This document shows positions 1-8,392 of a DNA stretch of 64,000 bases, one piece after another. The stretch spans positions 61,377 through 125,376 of the forward strand of contig NZ_JALGRO010000014.1 of NCBI RefSeq assembly GCF_022815645.1, written 5' to 3'. Each line of letters starts with the position of its first letter. The stretch's first letter is position 1. The stretch comes from Curtobacterium sp. VKM Ac-2922 (GTDB lineage: Bacteria > Actinomycetota > Actinomycetes > Actinomycetales > Microbacteriaceae). The notes beneath the pieces were generated by a model that ran no database searches, was not told where the DNA came from, and was given only the letters and a program-made list of their open reading frames with translations. Position numbers and translations under genes: made by a program.

Positions 1-420
1 ACGACGTTCGACCTGGACGACCTGGTGTTCGGCGCGCTCGAGGCCGGGGCGTCCGGCTTCCTGCTCAAGGACGCCGACCCGGACACGATCATCGACGCCG
101 TGCGGCAGGTCGCTGCGGGCAACGGCACGATCGACCACCAGCTCACGCGACGGGTCCTGCGGGAGTTCGTCGAGCGCCGGCAGCTGCAGCCGGTGACGGG
201 GGACCGCGCGGACGGCCTGCTCACCGCCCGTGAACGCGACGTGCTGCTGTTGCTGGCGCAGGGCATGTCGAACGAGGAGATCGCCGGGGCGCTCGTCGTC
301 GAGCTGTCGACGGTGAAGTCGCACGTCGCCCGGATCCTGCCGAAGCTCGGCGTCCGGTCACGGCTGCAAGCCGTGGTGTGGGCCTACCAGAACCGCATCG
401 TCCGCCCCGCCGACGACTAG
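1..420 (+). CDS. LuxR/NarL-type response regulator, C-terminal part (5' end cut by window)
   Basis: The reading frame is open from base 1, so the gene starts before the window. The visible 139 residues hold the end of a receiver domain, with the ALEAGASGFLLKD signature that normally follows the last receiver strand and contains its conserved lysine. A LuxR-type helix-turn-helix follows, running from LTARERDVLLLLAQG through STVKSHVARILPKLG. This is the layout of DNA-binding response regulators paired with a sensor kinase; the kinase, if adjacent, would lie upstream. The 3' end overlaps the 3' end of the convergent tsaE by 4 bp. The family is clear but the target genes cannot be read. Confidence 0.93.
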   Translation, partial: TTFDLDDLVFGALEAGASGFLLKDADPDTIIDAVRQVAAGNGTIDHQLTRRVLREFVERRQLQPVTGDRADGLLTARERDVLLLLAQGMSNEEIAGALVVELSTVKSHVARILPKLGVRSRLQAVVWAYQNRIVRPADD

Positions 421-917
421 AGCGAGACGCGGTCCCAGCGCGGGCCCGAACCCGTGACGACGACGCGGCGCGGTTCGTCGGGCACGTCGTCGGGGTCGAG
501 GTCCTGGTCGGCACCGGCCGCGTCGGCACCGGTCGAGCGGCTGATCTCGACGTCGAGCACGCTGTCGCTGATGCCGTCGACCATGCCGCGGCCCCACTCG
601 ACGACGACGATCGCGCCGTCCCAGTCGAGGTCGAGGTCGTCGAGCTCGACGGGGTCGCTCAAGCGGTAGGCATCGACGTGCACCAGGTCGGGTCCGGCCG
701 TCGTGGGATGGGTCCGTGCGAGCACGAACGTCGGGCTCGACACCTGACCACGGGCACCCAGAGCAGCCCCGAGTCCGCGGGTCATCGTCGTCTTGCCGGC
801 CCCGAGCGGCCCCGTCAGCACGACGAGGTCACCGGCACGCAGCACCTGGGCGAGCCGGGCACCGAGCTCCCCCATCGCCGCAGTCGTCGCGACGGAGGTG
901 TCGAGCAGGACGGTCAC
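417..917 (-). CDS. tsaE: tRNA threonylcarbamoyladenosine biosynthesis ATPase TsaE
   Basis: The product has 166 residues, normal for TsaE. It is the ATPase partner of TsaB and TsaD in making the t6A modification at position 37 of ANN-decoding tRNAs. The P-loop GPLGAGKTT lies at about residues 34-42, followed by the family SSPTF motif and the YRLSDPVEL segment. The GTG start at 917 was chosen because it overlaps the upstream gene's TGA as GTGA, so the two are translationally coupled. A longer open frame upstream has no support. tsaB and tsaD are not adjacent here because the next gene runs convergently. Confidence 0.93.
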   Translation of the reverse strand: MTVLLDTSVATTAAMGELGARLAQVLRAGDLVVLTGPLGAGKTTMTRGLGAALGARGQVSSPTFVLARTHPTTAGPDLVHVDAYRLSDPVELDDLDLDWDGAIVVVEWGRGMVDGISDSVLDVEISRSTGADAAGADQDLDPDDVPDEPRRVVVTGSGPRWDRVSL

Positions 918-2077
918 GGGTGCTCCCCGCGCAGGTGATCGCCGACGCGGCCCTCGACGGAGTGCCCCTCGTAGACCCGCGGGACCCGCTGCCCGATCCG
1001 GCAGACGATCTCCTCGCCGATCGTGTCGAGCGCCTGACCCCACTCGAGGACGGTCATCTCGTCGTGCTCACCCGTGCCGAACAGCACGACGGTGTCGCCC
1101 ACGCGCACGTCGTCGTCCCCGACGTCCACCAGGAACTGGTCCATCGCCACCCGGCCGGCGATCGGGTAGCGCGTGCCGCCGATCGCGACCTCGACCCGAC
1201 CCTGCGCCAGCCGCGGGACACCGTCCGCGTACCCGACGGGCACCAGCGCGAGCGTCGTCTCGGTCGCGGTGCGGTACGTGTAGTCGTACGACACTCCGGT
1301 GCCCACCGGCACCCGCTTGGTCTTCGCCACCGAAGCCGTCAGCGTCATCACGGGTTCCAGCCCCAGATCGGCTGCCGACACACCGTCGGCGCCCGGGATG
1401 CCGAACAGGTTGGCACCCATCCGGACCATGTCCTTGCGGTACTCCTTGCGCTCCAGTCCCGCCAGCGACGCCGCGACGTGCTCGACCGGCACGTCGAGCC
1501 CCAGGTCCTCGGCCTGCTCCACTGCCTGGTCGAACAGCGACACCGCGCTGGCGTCGTCCTGGTCCGACGACTCGGCCAGGTGCGTGTACGCCGCCACGAC
1601 CTCGATCCGCCCCGCACGCTGAGCATCCCGAGCGAGCGCGACGAGCCCGGGCCAGTCGGCCGCCGAGGCGCCGTCGCGGTGCAGCCCCGTGTCGACGCCG
1701 AGGTGCACGCGCGCCGGTCGGTGGTCGACGGCGTCGATGACGCGCTGCAACTCGGCGACGTTCGACACACCCAGGTCGACCGCGGAGTCGATCGCGTCGC
1801 GGAAGTCCAGCGCAGGGTCGTGCTGCCACGTGAACAGGTGGACGTCCTCGCCCACACCGATCGACCGGAGCCGCAGCGCCGCAGGCACCGTCAGCACGCC
1901 GATCCACCGGACGCCGGCATCGACGGCGGCGAGCGCGATGGGCTCGAGGCCGTGCCCGTAGGCGTCGGCCTTCATGATCGCCATCAGCTCGACCGGGTCC
2001 ATCCACTCGCGGACCAGGTCGAGGTTGGCGCGGTAGGCATCCAGGTCGATCACGGCCTGGCGCAGGCGCGCACTCAC
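914..2077 (-). CDS. Alanine racemase family protein, second copy
   Basis: A 387-residue fold-type III PLP enzyme. The PLP lysine is in MKADAYGHG, the second catalytic tyrosine in GVSYDYTY, and the AMDQF substrate-site motif is canonical. Racemases of this family supply D-amino acids for peptidoglycan. The residue matching the carbamylated lysine of Geobacillus Alr (two before the Asp of VDTGL) is glycine. The GTG start overlaps the stop of the neighbouring alr copy (GTGA). Two paralogues in tandem suggest different substrates. Because Curtobacterium peptidoglycan contains D-ornithine, this copy could be an ornithine or other amino acid racemase; that is inference. Confidence 0.82.
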   Translation of the reverse strand: MSARLRQAVIDLDAYRANLDLVREWMDPVELMAIMKADAYGHGLEPIALAAVDAGVRWIGVLTVPAALRLRSIGVGEDVHLFTWQHDPALDFRDAIDSAVDLGVSNVAELQRVIDAVDHRPARVHLGVDTGLHRDGASAADWPGLVALARDAQRAGRIEVVAAYTHLAESSDQDDASAVSLFDQAVEQAEDLGLDVPVEHVAASLAGLERKEYRKDMVRMGANLFGIPGADGVSAADLGLEPVMTLTASVAKTKRVPVGTGVSYDYTYRTATETTLALVPVGYADGVPRLAQGRVEVAIGGTRYPIAGRVAMDQFLVDVGDDDVRVGDTVVLFGTGEHDEMTVLEWGQALDTIGEEIVCRIGQRVPRVYEGHSVEGRVGDHLRGEHP

Positions 2078-3177
2078 GTCGTCCTCCGTTCGATGCTCCG
2101 CCCGAGCCGGGCGACGACCTCGTAGTTGATGGTGCCGACGGCCGCTGCCCAGTCCTCGACCGCGGGGTCGCCGTTCGCAGGGTCGCCCCACAGCACGACC
2201 TCGTCGCCGACGGACACGTCCGCGTCCCCGATGTCGACGTGCATGGCGTTCATCGCGACCCGGCCGACGACCGCGAAGCGTGCGTTCCCGATGCGGACCG
2301 ACACGTGGTTGCCGAACGCCCGGTCGAGGCCGTCGGCGTACCCGAGCCCGATGACCGCCAGCCGCGTGTTGGTCTGGGCACGCCAGGTGTAGCCGTAGCT
2401 GACGCCGTCGCCGGCCGGGACGTCGACGGTGCGCAGGACCGATGCCGTCAGGCGCATCGCCGGGCGCAGGCCGAGGTCGGCCGACGAGCGGTCGGCGAAC
2501 GGACTGAGACCGTACAGCGCGATCCCGACCCGGGCCAGGTCGCGACGGGTCTCGGGGAGCGCCATGCTCGCCGCACTGGCAGCGAGGTGCACGACGTCCG
2601 GACGGATGCCACGCGCCGCCAGGCCGTCCAGCGCTCGCTGCAGCCCGGCGTCCTGGTCGAGGTCGTCGGTGCGCGAGGCGTTCGACAGGTGCGACATGAG
2701 CCCCTCGACGCGGGTCCGGGCTCCGCTGCGTGCCAGGGCACCGGCCCGGTCGAACAGCTCGGGCCACTCGGACTCCACCGCGCCGTTCCGGCTGAGACCC
2801 GTGTCGACGCAGACGTGCACGGCCGGGACCTCGGCGTCCGCGGCGCTCGAGAGCTGCTCGACGCTCGACACCGCCGGGGTGATGCCGAACTGGGCCGCGC
2901 GGCGGAAGTCCTCGTCGGGCGCGTGCAGCCACGCCAGGATCCGGACGTCCTCGTCGATGCCCGCCTGGCGGAGCGCGATCCCCTCGTCGATGTCGGCGAC
3001 GCCGAGCCAGTCGGCGCCGGCGTCGACGAACGCCCGGGCGGCGTCAGCCGCACCGTGTCCGTACCCGTTCGCCTTGACGACCGCCATGACGCCGGACGGA
3101 GCCACCTGTTCGGCGAGCGTCGCGTAGTTGGCGATCAGAGCCTCCCGGTCGAGGGTGATGCCCGTGAACGCACTCAA
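2074..3177 (-). CDS. alr: Alanine racemase
   Basis: A 367-residue PLP-dependent racemase that interconverts L- and D-alanine for the peptidoglycan stem peptide. The PLP lysine is in AVVKANGYGHG, the catalytic tyrosine in GVSYGYTW, and the substrate/PLP arginines in TGLSRNG and RVGIALYG. The usual AMD motif reads AMN, and the carbamylated-lysine position is cysteine. The start is TTG, overlapping the acpS stop as TTGA. The acpS-alr order is common in actinobacteria, so this copy is the likelier housekeeping alanine racemase. The catalytic-site differences leave the assignment between the two copies open. Confidence 0.87.
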   Translation of the reverse strand: MSAFTGITLDREALIANYATLAEQVAPSGVMAVVKANGYGHGAADAARAFVDAGADWLGVADIDEGIALRQAGIDEDVRILAWLHAPDEDFRRAAQFGITPAVSSVEQLSSAADAEVPAVHVCVDTGLSRNGAVESEWPELFDRAGALARSGARTRVEGLMSHLSNASRTDDLDQDAGLQRALDGLAARGIRPDVVHLAASAASMALPETRRDLARVGIALYGLSPFADRSSADLGLRPAMRLTASVLRTVDVPAGDGVSYGYTWRAQTNTRLAVIGLGYADGLDRAFGNHVSVRIGNARFAVVGRVAMNAMHVDIGDADVSVGDEVVLWGDPANGDPAVEDWAAAVGTINYEVVARLGRSIERRTT

Positions 3178-3554
3178 GCCGTGTCCCCTGCTCCTTCGAT
3201 GACGACGAATGCCGTCGCGATCCCACCATCATGCGAGAGCGACAGGTGCACGGACATGACGCCACGCGCGCCCGCCACCTGCTGCGCCTGCCCGCGGAGC
3301 GTCAGCGACGGGTTCCGCTGGTCGTCGGACACGACCTCGAGGTCCTGCCAGCTCAACCCCGCACTCGACCCGAACGCCTTGATCAGTGCCTCTTTCGCCG
3401 CGAAGCGCGCGGCGAGCGACGCCACCGGACGGGGCTCCCCGTCGCGCACCTGCTCCGCCGGGGTGAACAGGCGCGTCCGCATGGCGGGTGTGCGGGTCAG
3501 CACCCGCTCGAAGCGTTGCAGGTCGACCACGTCGACACCGATGCCGATGATCAC
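3174..3554 (-). CDS. acpS: Holo-[acyl-carrier-protein] synthase
   Basis: A 126-residue AcpS-type phosphopantetheinyl transferase, which moves 4'-phosphopantetheine from CoA to acyl carrier protein for fatty acid synthesis. The family magnesium and substrate motifs are visible: GIGVDVVDLQRFE at the N-terminus, ARFAAKEALIKAFG in the middle and LSLSHDGGIATAFV near the end. The GTG start at 3554 gives the canonical (V)IIGIGVD opening. The gene begins 7 bp after glmS and its stop overlaps the alr start, so glmS-acpS-alr-alr-tsaE reads as one transcription unit. Confidence 0.96.
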   Translation of the reverse strand: MIIGIGVDVVDLQRFERVLTRTPAMRTRLFTPAEQVRDGEPRPVASLAARFAAKEALIKAFGSSAGLSWQDLEVVSDDQRNPSLTLRGQAQQVAGARGVMSVHLSLSHDGGIATAFVVIEGAGDTA

Positions 3555-3561
3555 GGTCCGA

Positions 3562-5409
3562 CTACTCGACGGTGACCGACTTCGCCAGGTTGCGTGGCTG
3601 GTCGACGTCGAGTCCCTTGGCGGCGGCGAGCTCCATGCCGAACATGTGCAGCGGCGCGACGGCCAGCAGCGGCTCGAAGAGCGGCGTGGCGAGCGGGATG
3701 CGCAGCACCTCGTCGGCGAAGGGCAGCACGGCGGCGTCCCCTTCTTCTGCGATCGCGATGACCCGGGCACCGCGCGCGCGGATCTCCTGGATGTTCGACA
3801 CGACCTTCGGGTGCAGCGAGCGGGCGTCACGCGGCGACGGCACGATGACGAAGACGATCTGGCCCGGCTCGATGAGTGCGATCGGACCGTGCTTGAGCTC
3901 GCCGGCGGCGAAGCCCTCGGCGTGGATGTAGGCGAGCTCCTTGAGCTTCAACGCACCTTCGAGGGCGATCGGGTACCCGACGTGGCGGCCGAGGAACAGC
4001 ACGCTGCGGGTGTCCGCCATCCACTTCGCCAGCTCGGCGACCCCGGAGGCGTCCTCGATGGTCTGCTGCAGCTTGGCCGGCAGCCCCTCGAGCTCGGCGA
4101 CCTGCTCGGCGATCTGCTCGGGCGTCATCGTGCCGCGGATGGTGGCCAGGTGCAGCCCCAGCAGGTACAGCGCGACGCCCTGCGCCAGGAACGCCTTGGT
4201 CGATGCGACGGCGACCTCGGGGCCGGCGTGCGTGTAGATCACCGCATCGGACTCACGCGGGATCGTCGCACCCTGGGTGTTGCAGATCGAGAGCACCTGG
4301 GCACCCTGCTCACGCGCGTACTTGACGGCCATGAGCGTGTCCATCGTCTCGCCGGACTGGCTGATCGACACGACCAGGGTGTTCTCGTTCAGCACGGGGT
4401 CGCGGTACCGGAACTCGTGCGCGAGCTCGACCTCGACCGGCACGCGGGCCCACTGCTCGATGGCGTACTTGCCGAGCATGCCAGCGTACGCCGCGGTGCC
4501 GCAGGCGATCACGATCACGCGGTCGACGTGCTGCAGACGCTCGGCGATCGGCGCGAGGTCGGTCAGCGTGACCGCACCGTCGTGCACGCGGCCGAGGACC
4601 GTCTTGGCGACGGCCTCGGGCTCTTCCGAGATCTCCTTCGCCATGAACGAGGACCAGCCGCCCTTGTCCGCGGCCGAGGCGTCCCAGTTCACCTCGAACT
4701 CGTCCGGGTCGGCGCGCGTGCCGTCGAAGTGGATGACGTCGACGCCGTCGGGACGGATCGTCGCGATCTCGTCCTGCCCGATCGACAGCGCCCGCTGCGT
4801 GTAGGCCACGAACGCGGCGACGTCGGAGCCCATGAAGTTCTCGCCGTCGCCAAGCCCCACCACCAGCGGCGAGTTGCGACGGGCGCCGACCACGACACCG
4901 GGCTGGTCGGCGTGCACGACCAGCAGCGTGAAGGCGCCGTCGAGTCGCTGCACGGCCTGCTGCATCGCCGTGGTCAGGTCGCCCGTGGCGCGGAAGGCAC
5001 GGGCGACCAGGTGCGCGGCGACCTCGGAGTCGGTCTCGCTGAGGAACTCGACGCCCTCGGCGACCAGTTCCTCGCGCAGCGCCGAGAAGTTCTCGATGAT
5101 GCCGTTGTGGATGAGCGCGAGCTTGCCGCCGTCGGCCAGGTGCGGGTGCGCGTTCTCGTCCGTCGGTCCGCCGTGTGTGGCCCAGCGCGTGTGACCGATG
5201 CCGGTGCCACCGTCGTGGATCGGGTGCGCCTCGAGCTCGTCCACGAGGGCCTGCAGCTTGCCGGCCTTCTTCGCCGAGGTCATGTCGCCCGACGGGTCGA
5301 TCACCGCGATGCCGGCCGAGTCGTACCCGCGGTACTCCAGCCGACGCAGGCCCCCCAGGAGCACGTCCGTGCTGCTGTTGCTGCCGACGTAACCCACGAT
5401 TCCACACAT
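3562..5409 (-). CDS. glmS: Glutamine--fructose-6-phosphate aminotransferase (isomerizing)
   Basis: A 615-residue cytoplasmic enzyme that makes glucosamine-6-phosphate from fructose-6-phosphate and glutamine, the first step to UDP-GlcNAc. The ATG start puts the catalytic Cys at position 2 (MCGIVGYVG), as needed for the N-terminal glutamine amidotransferase. Two SIS sugar-isomerase domains follow at roughly residues 290-430 and 460-600, with SISQSGETMDTL in the first. The C-terminus NLAKSVTVE is the family signature. It heads the wall-precursor chain on this strand; glmM of the same pathway is 3 kb away. No glmS-type ribozyme is evident upstream. Confidence 0.98.
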   Translation of the reverse strand: MCGIVGYVGSNSSTDVLLGGLRRLEYRGYDSAGIAVIDPSGDMTSAKKAGKLQALVDELEAHPIHDGGTGIGHTRWATHGGPTDENAHPHLADGGKLALIHNGIIENFSALREELVAEGVEFLSETDSEVAAHLVARAFRATGDLTTAMQQAVQRLDGAFTLLVVHADQPGVVVGARRNSPLVVGLGDGENFMGSDVAAFVAYTQRALSIGQDEIATIRPDGVDVIHFDGTRADPDEFEVNWDASAADKGGWSSFMAKEISEEPEAVAKTVLGRVHDGAVTLTDLAPIAERLQHVDRVIVIACGTAAYAGMLGKYAIEQWARVPVEVELAHEFRYRDPVLNENTLVVSISQSGETMDTLMAVKYAREQGAQVLSICNTQGATIPRESDAVIYTHAGPEVAVASTKAFLAQGVALYLLGLHLATIRGTMTPEQIAEQVAELEGLPAKLQQTIEDASGVAELAKWMADTRSVLFLGRHVGYPIALEGALKLKELAYIHAEGFAAGELKHGPIALIEPGQIVFVIVPSPRDARSLHPKVVSNIQEIRARGARVIAIAEEGDAAVLPFADEVLRIPLATPLFEPLLAVAPLHMFGMELAAAKGLDVDQPRNLAKSVTVE

Positions 5410-5485
5410 GGCGTCGATCTTATGGTCTCCTCCGACCACCACCTTGTGAGGAGACCAGATCGAGACCGGTCGTGCGGTCTCGTGC

Positions 5486-5530
5486 TTTCTCGACAACTCT
5501 GTCGCGAAAGACAGAATCACGTAGAATCAG
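5486..5530 (+). promoter_or_regulatory. Likely leaderless promoter with overlapping inverted repeat
   Basis: TAGAAT at 5522-5527 is a good -10 hexamer, ending 7 bp before the ATG of the ATPase gene at 5535. Transcription would therefore begin at or next to the start codon. The region around the expected -35 holds an inverted repeat, TTTCTCGACA (5486-5495) and TGTCGCGAAA (5500-5509), matching at 9 of 10 positions. A second hairpin-type repeat CTGTC/GACAG spans 5499-5514. AGAATCA is repeated at 5513-5519 and 5524-5530. The placement fits a repressor operator; no cognate regulator is identified. Confidence 0.5.
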
Positions 5531-5534
5531 ACAG

Positions 5535-6722
5535 ATGCACGCCCAGTTGAACCCGTACGCCCCCGGCGCCGGCCTCCGTCCACCCGAGCTCGTCGGCCGG
5601 CAGCTCGAAGTGGACGCGTTCGATCTGCTGGTTGCTCGGTCGCGTCGTGGGCAGACCGGACGGAGCCTGGTGCTCCATGGCCTCCGAGGAGTCGGCAAGA
5701 CGGTGCTGCTCAACCAGTTCCGGATCCAGGCGGACGGCGCCGGCTGGCTCGTCGTCGACGTCGAAGGGCAGACCTCGGACTCCGGACGACAGACGACTCG
5801 GCGGCGCCTGGCCCGCGAGATCGCGCTCGCTGCCCGGCGACTGCATCGCGGACGCGCGATGTCCGCCGCGGTGCGGGACGCGCTCGCCACCGTCAAGTCC
5901 TTCGGTGTGCAGTTCGGCGGGCTCGGGTTCTCGATCGACATCGACGCAGCATCGGGACGAGCCGACACGGGCGTGATCGAGATCGACCTCGAGGAACTCA
6001 TCGAGGACCTCGCGCCGGCCCTCCGCGAGCAACAGCGGGTGATCGCCCTGTTCATCGACGAACTCCAGGACCTCGAACCCGAGCTCCTGGGGGCGTTGCT
6101 CACGGTCCAGCACCGCGCCGGGCAACGGGGGTGGCCGTTCGTCGTGGTCGGAGCCGGGCTCCCGAGCGTTCCGGGCGCACTCACGTCCGCGAAGTCCTCC
6201 GCCGAGCGCCTGTTCGACTACCGCGAGATCGGCTCGTTGCCGTCAGGCGCCGCGGCAGACGCGCTCGTGCTCCCGGCGCGACGTGCTGGCGTGACCTTCG
6301 ACGCGAGTGCCCTCGACGTCCTGCTCGACGCGGCCGGCGGGTACCCCTACTTCCTGCAGACCTACGGGGCAGCGGCGTGGGATCTCGCCGAGGACAAGCG
6401 CATCACCGAGGCAGACGCTGTGGGCGCGATCGATCGTGGCAACGCAGAACTCGACAGCGGGTTCTTCCCCGGCCGTTGGGCGAGTGCGACGCCCTCCGAA
6501 CGGCAGTACCTCGTCGCCATGGCCGATGACGAGGACGGCGAGTCCTCGACCGGAGCGGTGGCCTCGCGGCTCGGCGTTGCGGCGAACGCAACGAGTCAGG
6601 CCCGGCACGGCCTGATCAGCAAGGGAATCGTGTTCGCACCGCAGCGCGGCAGGATCGCCTTCACCGTGCCGCACATGCGCGCGTTCGTCCGTCGTCAGGC
6701 CGATCTCGACATGGTCGACTAG
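5535..6722 (+). CDS. ATP-binding protein (archaeal-type/STAND-like AAA ATPase) with C-terminal winged helix
   Basis: A 395-residue protein of unknown role. Residues 17-25 (PPELVGRQL) are the entry motif typical of Orc/Cdc6-like and archaeal ATPases. Walker A is HGLRGVGKT, Walker B is ALFIDELQDLEPE, and a sensor-like strand FVVVGAGLPS follows. The C-terminal 100 residues resemble a winged helix, with VASRLGVAANATSQARHGL. Such proteins couple ATP binding to DNA or partner recognition. It is divergent from glmS and probably leaderless. No toxin, nuclease or effector gene adjoins it; the next gene is a peroxidase 10 bp downstream, probably cotranscribed. Confidence 0.7.
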   Translation: MHAQLNPYAPGAGLRPPELVGRQLEVDAFDLLVARSRRGQTGRSLVLHGLRGVGKTVLLNQFRIQADGAGWLVVDVEGQTSDSGRQTTRRRLAREIALAARRLHRGRAMSAAVRDALATVKSFGVQFGGLGFSIDIDAASGRADTGVIEIDLEELIEDLAPALREQQRVIALFIDELQDLEPELLGALLTVQHRAGQRGWPFVVVGAGLPSVPGALTSAKSSAERLFDYREIGSLPSGAAADALVLPARRAGVTFDASALDVLLDAAGGYPYFLQTYGAAAWDLAEDKRITEADAVGAIDRGNAELDSGFFPGRWASATPSERQYLVAMADDEDGESSTGAVASRLGVAANATSQARHGLISKGIVFAPQRGRIAFTVPHMRAFVRRQADLDMVD

Positions 6723-6732
6723 GTTCCGGTCC

Positions 6733-7218
6733 ATGGGACGTTTCGACGAGATCGCCATCACCACGCTGCACGGCGAGCAGACCACCTTCGGCGAGTACGG
6801 CGACAAGGCGGTGCTCGTGGTGAACGTCGCGTCGCGCTGCGGACTCGCACCGCAGTACGAGCAGCTCGAGGAGCTCCAGAAGACCTACGGCCCGCGCGGC
6901 TTCACGGTGCTGGGCTTCCCGAGCAACCAGTTCCTGCAGGAGCTCGGCTCGTCCGAGGCCATCGACGAGTACTGCTCCACCACCTGGGGTGTGACCTTCC
7001 CGATGTCCGAGAAGGTCAAGGTCAACGGCGGCGGCGCACACCCGCTGTACAAGGAGCTCAAGCAGACGCCAGACGCCGCGGGCAAGGCCGGCCGCGTGAT
7101 CTGGAACTTCGAGAAGTTCCTCGTCGCCCCGGACGGCACCGTCACCCGCTTCCGTCCGACCACCAAGCCCGACGCCCCCGAGGTCATCGCCGCCATCGAG
7201 GCAGCGCTCCCCGCCTGA
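6733..7218 (+). CDS. Glutathione peroxidase family protein (thioredoxin-type peroxidase)
   Basis: A 161-residue peroxidase of the GPx/BtuE family, reducing hydroperoxides. The peroxidatic cysteine is in NVASRCGLAPQY. The tetrad glutamine is in FPSNQF and the tryptophan and asparagine are in WNFEKF. The usual resolving-Cys loop reads FLQELGSSEAIDEYC, with a cysteine a few residues later than the common position. Bacterial members usually take electrons from thioredoxin rather than glutathione, and actinobacteria mostly lack glutathione, so the name is by family only. It lies 10 bp after the ATPase gene and ends before a strong palindromic terminator. Confidence 0.9.
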   Translation: MGRFDEIAITTLHGEQTTFGEYGDKAVLVVNVASRCGLAPQYEQLEELQKTYGPRGFTVLGFPSNQFLQELGSSEAIDEYCSTTWGVTFPMSEKVKVNGGGAHPLYKELKQTPDAAGKAGRVIWNFEKFLVAPDGTVTRFRPTTKPDAPEVIAAIEAALPA

Positions 7219-7259
7219 TCCGTCGCCCTCGGTCGCGCCCGGCGCGACCCGCGGTTCCG

Positions 7260-7315
7260 GACGGGAGGCCCGGATCGCGTGCGCCGATCGGCGCACGTGA
7301 TCCGGGCCTCCCGTC
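7260..7315. terminator. 56-nt near-perfect palindrome (terminator / dispersed repeat)
   Basis: Bases 7260-7315 form one palindrome with a single G-T pair at 7277/7298. The outer arm is GACGGGAGGCCCGGATC and the core CGTGCGCCGATCGGCGCACG. It separates the peroxidase gene from coaA, only 15 bp before the coaA start. There is no T-run, so termination would rely on stem strength. The outer arm matches the palindrome at 10944-10991, pointing to a repeat family. Confidence 0.75.
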
Positions 7316-7330
7316 TGTACGCTCGATCCC

Positions 7331-8275
7331 ATGCCGATCCCGGAGACCACCGTCGCGCACCCCACCCCCTTCGTGGAGATCCCGCGCGCGGAGTGGTCCC
7401 AGCTCGCGCCGAAGGAGCACCTGTCCCTGACGGAGCGCGAGATCGTCCAGCTGCGCGGGCTGGGTGACCGGCTCGACATCCACGAGGTGCAGGAGGTCTA
7501 CCTCCCACTGTCGCGGCTGCTCACGCTCTACGCCGCCGGCGCGCGGAACCTGCACGCCGAGACCAGCCGGTTCCTGGGCGAGCGGGCCGGACGCACCCCG
7601 TTCGTGATCGGCGTCGCCGGGTCCGTCGCCGTCGGCAAGTCCACCGTCGCCCGACTGCTGCGCGAGCTGACGAAGCGCTGGCCGGACACCCCGCGGGTGG
7701 AACTCGTGACGACCGACGGGTTCCTGTACCCGAACGCCGAGCTCGAACGCCGCGGGATCATGGACCGCAAGGGCTTCCCCGAGTCCTACGACCGACGCTC
7801 CCTGCTGCGCTTCGTCAGCCAGGTGAAGAGCGGCGCGACCGAGGTCCGGGCGCCGTACTACTCGCACCTGGTCTACGACATCGTGCCCGACGCCGAGATC
7901 GTCGTGCGGCAGCCGGACATCCTCATCGTCGAGGGTCTCAACGTGCTCGCACCGCCGTTGCACGGGCGTCTGGCGCTGTCGGACCTGTTCGACTTCACGA
8001 TCTACGTCGACGCGAAGACCAAGGACATCGAGTCCTGGTACGTCGACCGGTTCCTGGCGCTGCAGGAAGCGGCCTTCGCCAGCCCGGACTCGTTCTTCCA
8101 CCGGTTCGCGTCACTGTCGCGCGAGGACGCCGTCGAGACGGCGACCCAGGTGTGGCGGGCGATCAACGAGCCCAACCTGCTCGAGAACGTGCTGCCCACG
8201 CGCTCGCGGGCGACGCTCGTGCTGAAGAAGGGCGCGAACCACACGGTCAACTCGGTCCTGCTCCGCAAGATCTAG
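7331..8275 (+). CDS. coaA: Type I pantothenate kinase
   Basis: A 314-residue kinase that phosphorylates pantothenate, the first and feedback-controlled step of CoA synthesis. The P-loop is [17 protein letters not shown]. The type I landmarks FSRLTxD-like [27 protein letters not shown] and the substrate motif [10 protein letters not shown] are all present. Length matches bacterial CoaA. It stands alone on the plus strand between two strong hairpins, with the palindrome at 7260-7315 immediately upstream, so its promoter must lie in or overlap that element or transcription reads through it. Confidence 0.97.
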   Translation: MPIPETTVAHPTPFVEIPRAEWSQLAPKEHLSLTEREIVQLRGLGDRLDIHEVQEVYLPLSRLLTLYAAGARNLHAETSRFLGERAGRTPFVIGVAGSVAVGKSTVARLLRELTKRWPDTPRVELVTTDGFLYPNAELERRGIMDRKGFPESYDRRSLLRFVSQVKSGATEVRAPYYSHLVYDIVPDAEIVVRQPDILIVEGLNVLAPPLHGRLALSDLFDFTIYVDAKTKDIESWYVDRFLALQEAAFASPDSFFHRFASLSREDAVETATQVWRAINEPNLLENVLPTRSRATLVLKKGANHTVNSVLLRKI

Positions 8276-8334
8276 CGCGGCGGGGCCCGGGCGCGGGCCC
8301 GGCGCCGGGCTCGCGGTTCGCACCCCCGCAACGA

Positions 8335-8364
8335 CATCGCGCCCCGTCTGCACGGGGCGCGATG
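8335..8364. terminator. Bidirectional stem-loop between coaA and glmM
   Basis: A perfect 13-bp stem (CATCGCGCCCCGT at 8335-8347 and its complement at 8352-8364) with a 4-nt loop lies between two convergent genes. The position fits a terminator acting on both strands. There is no clear T-run. Confidence 0.75.
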
Positions 8365-8392
8365 TTCGTCAGCGGGCGCGAAGCGGACCGAG

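Noticed and set aside
5410..5480. glmS-type ribozyme or riboswitch in the glmS leader
   Set aside because: The spacer is short, lacks the ribozyme core and is shared with the divergent ATPase promoter.
2239..5550. Open frame of over 1100 codons on the plus strand opposite alr, acpS and glmS
   Set aside because: It is antisense to three clear genes. Its R/D/V-rich translation matches no fold, as expected from a third-position GC shadow in high-GC DNA.
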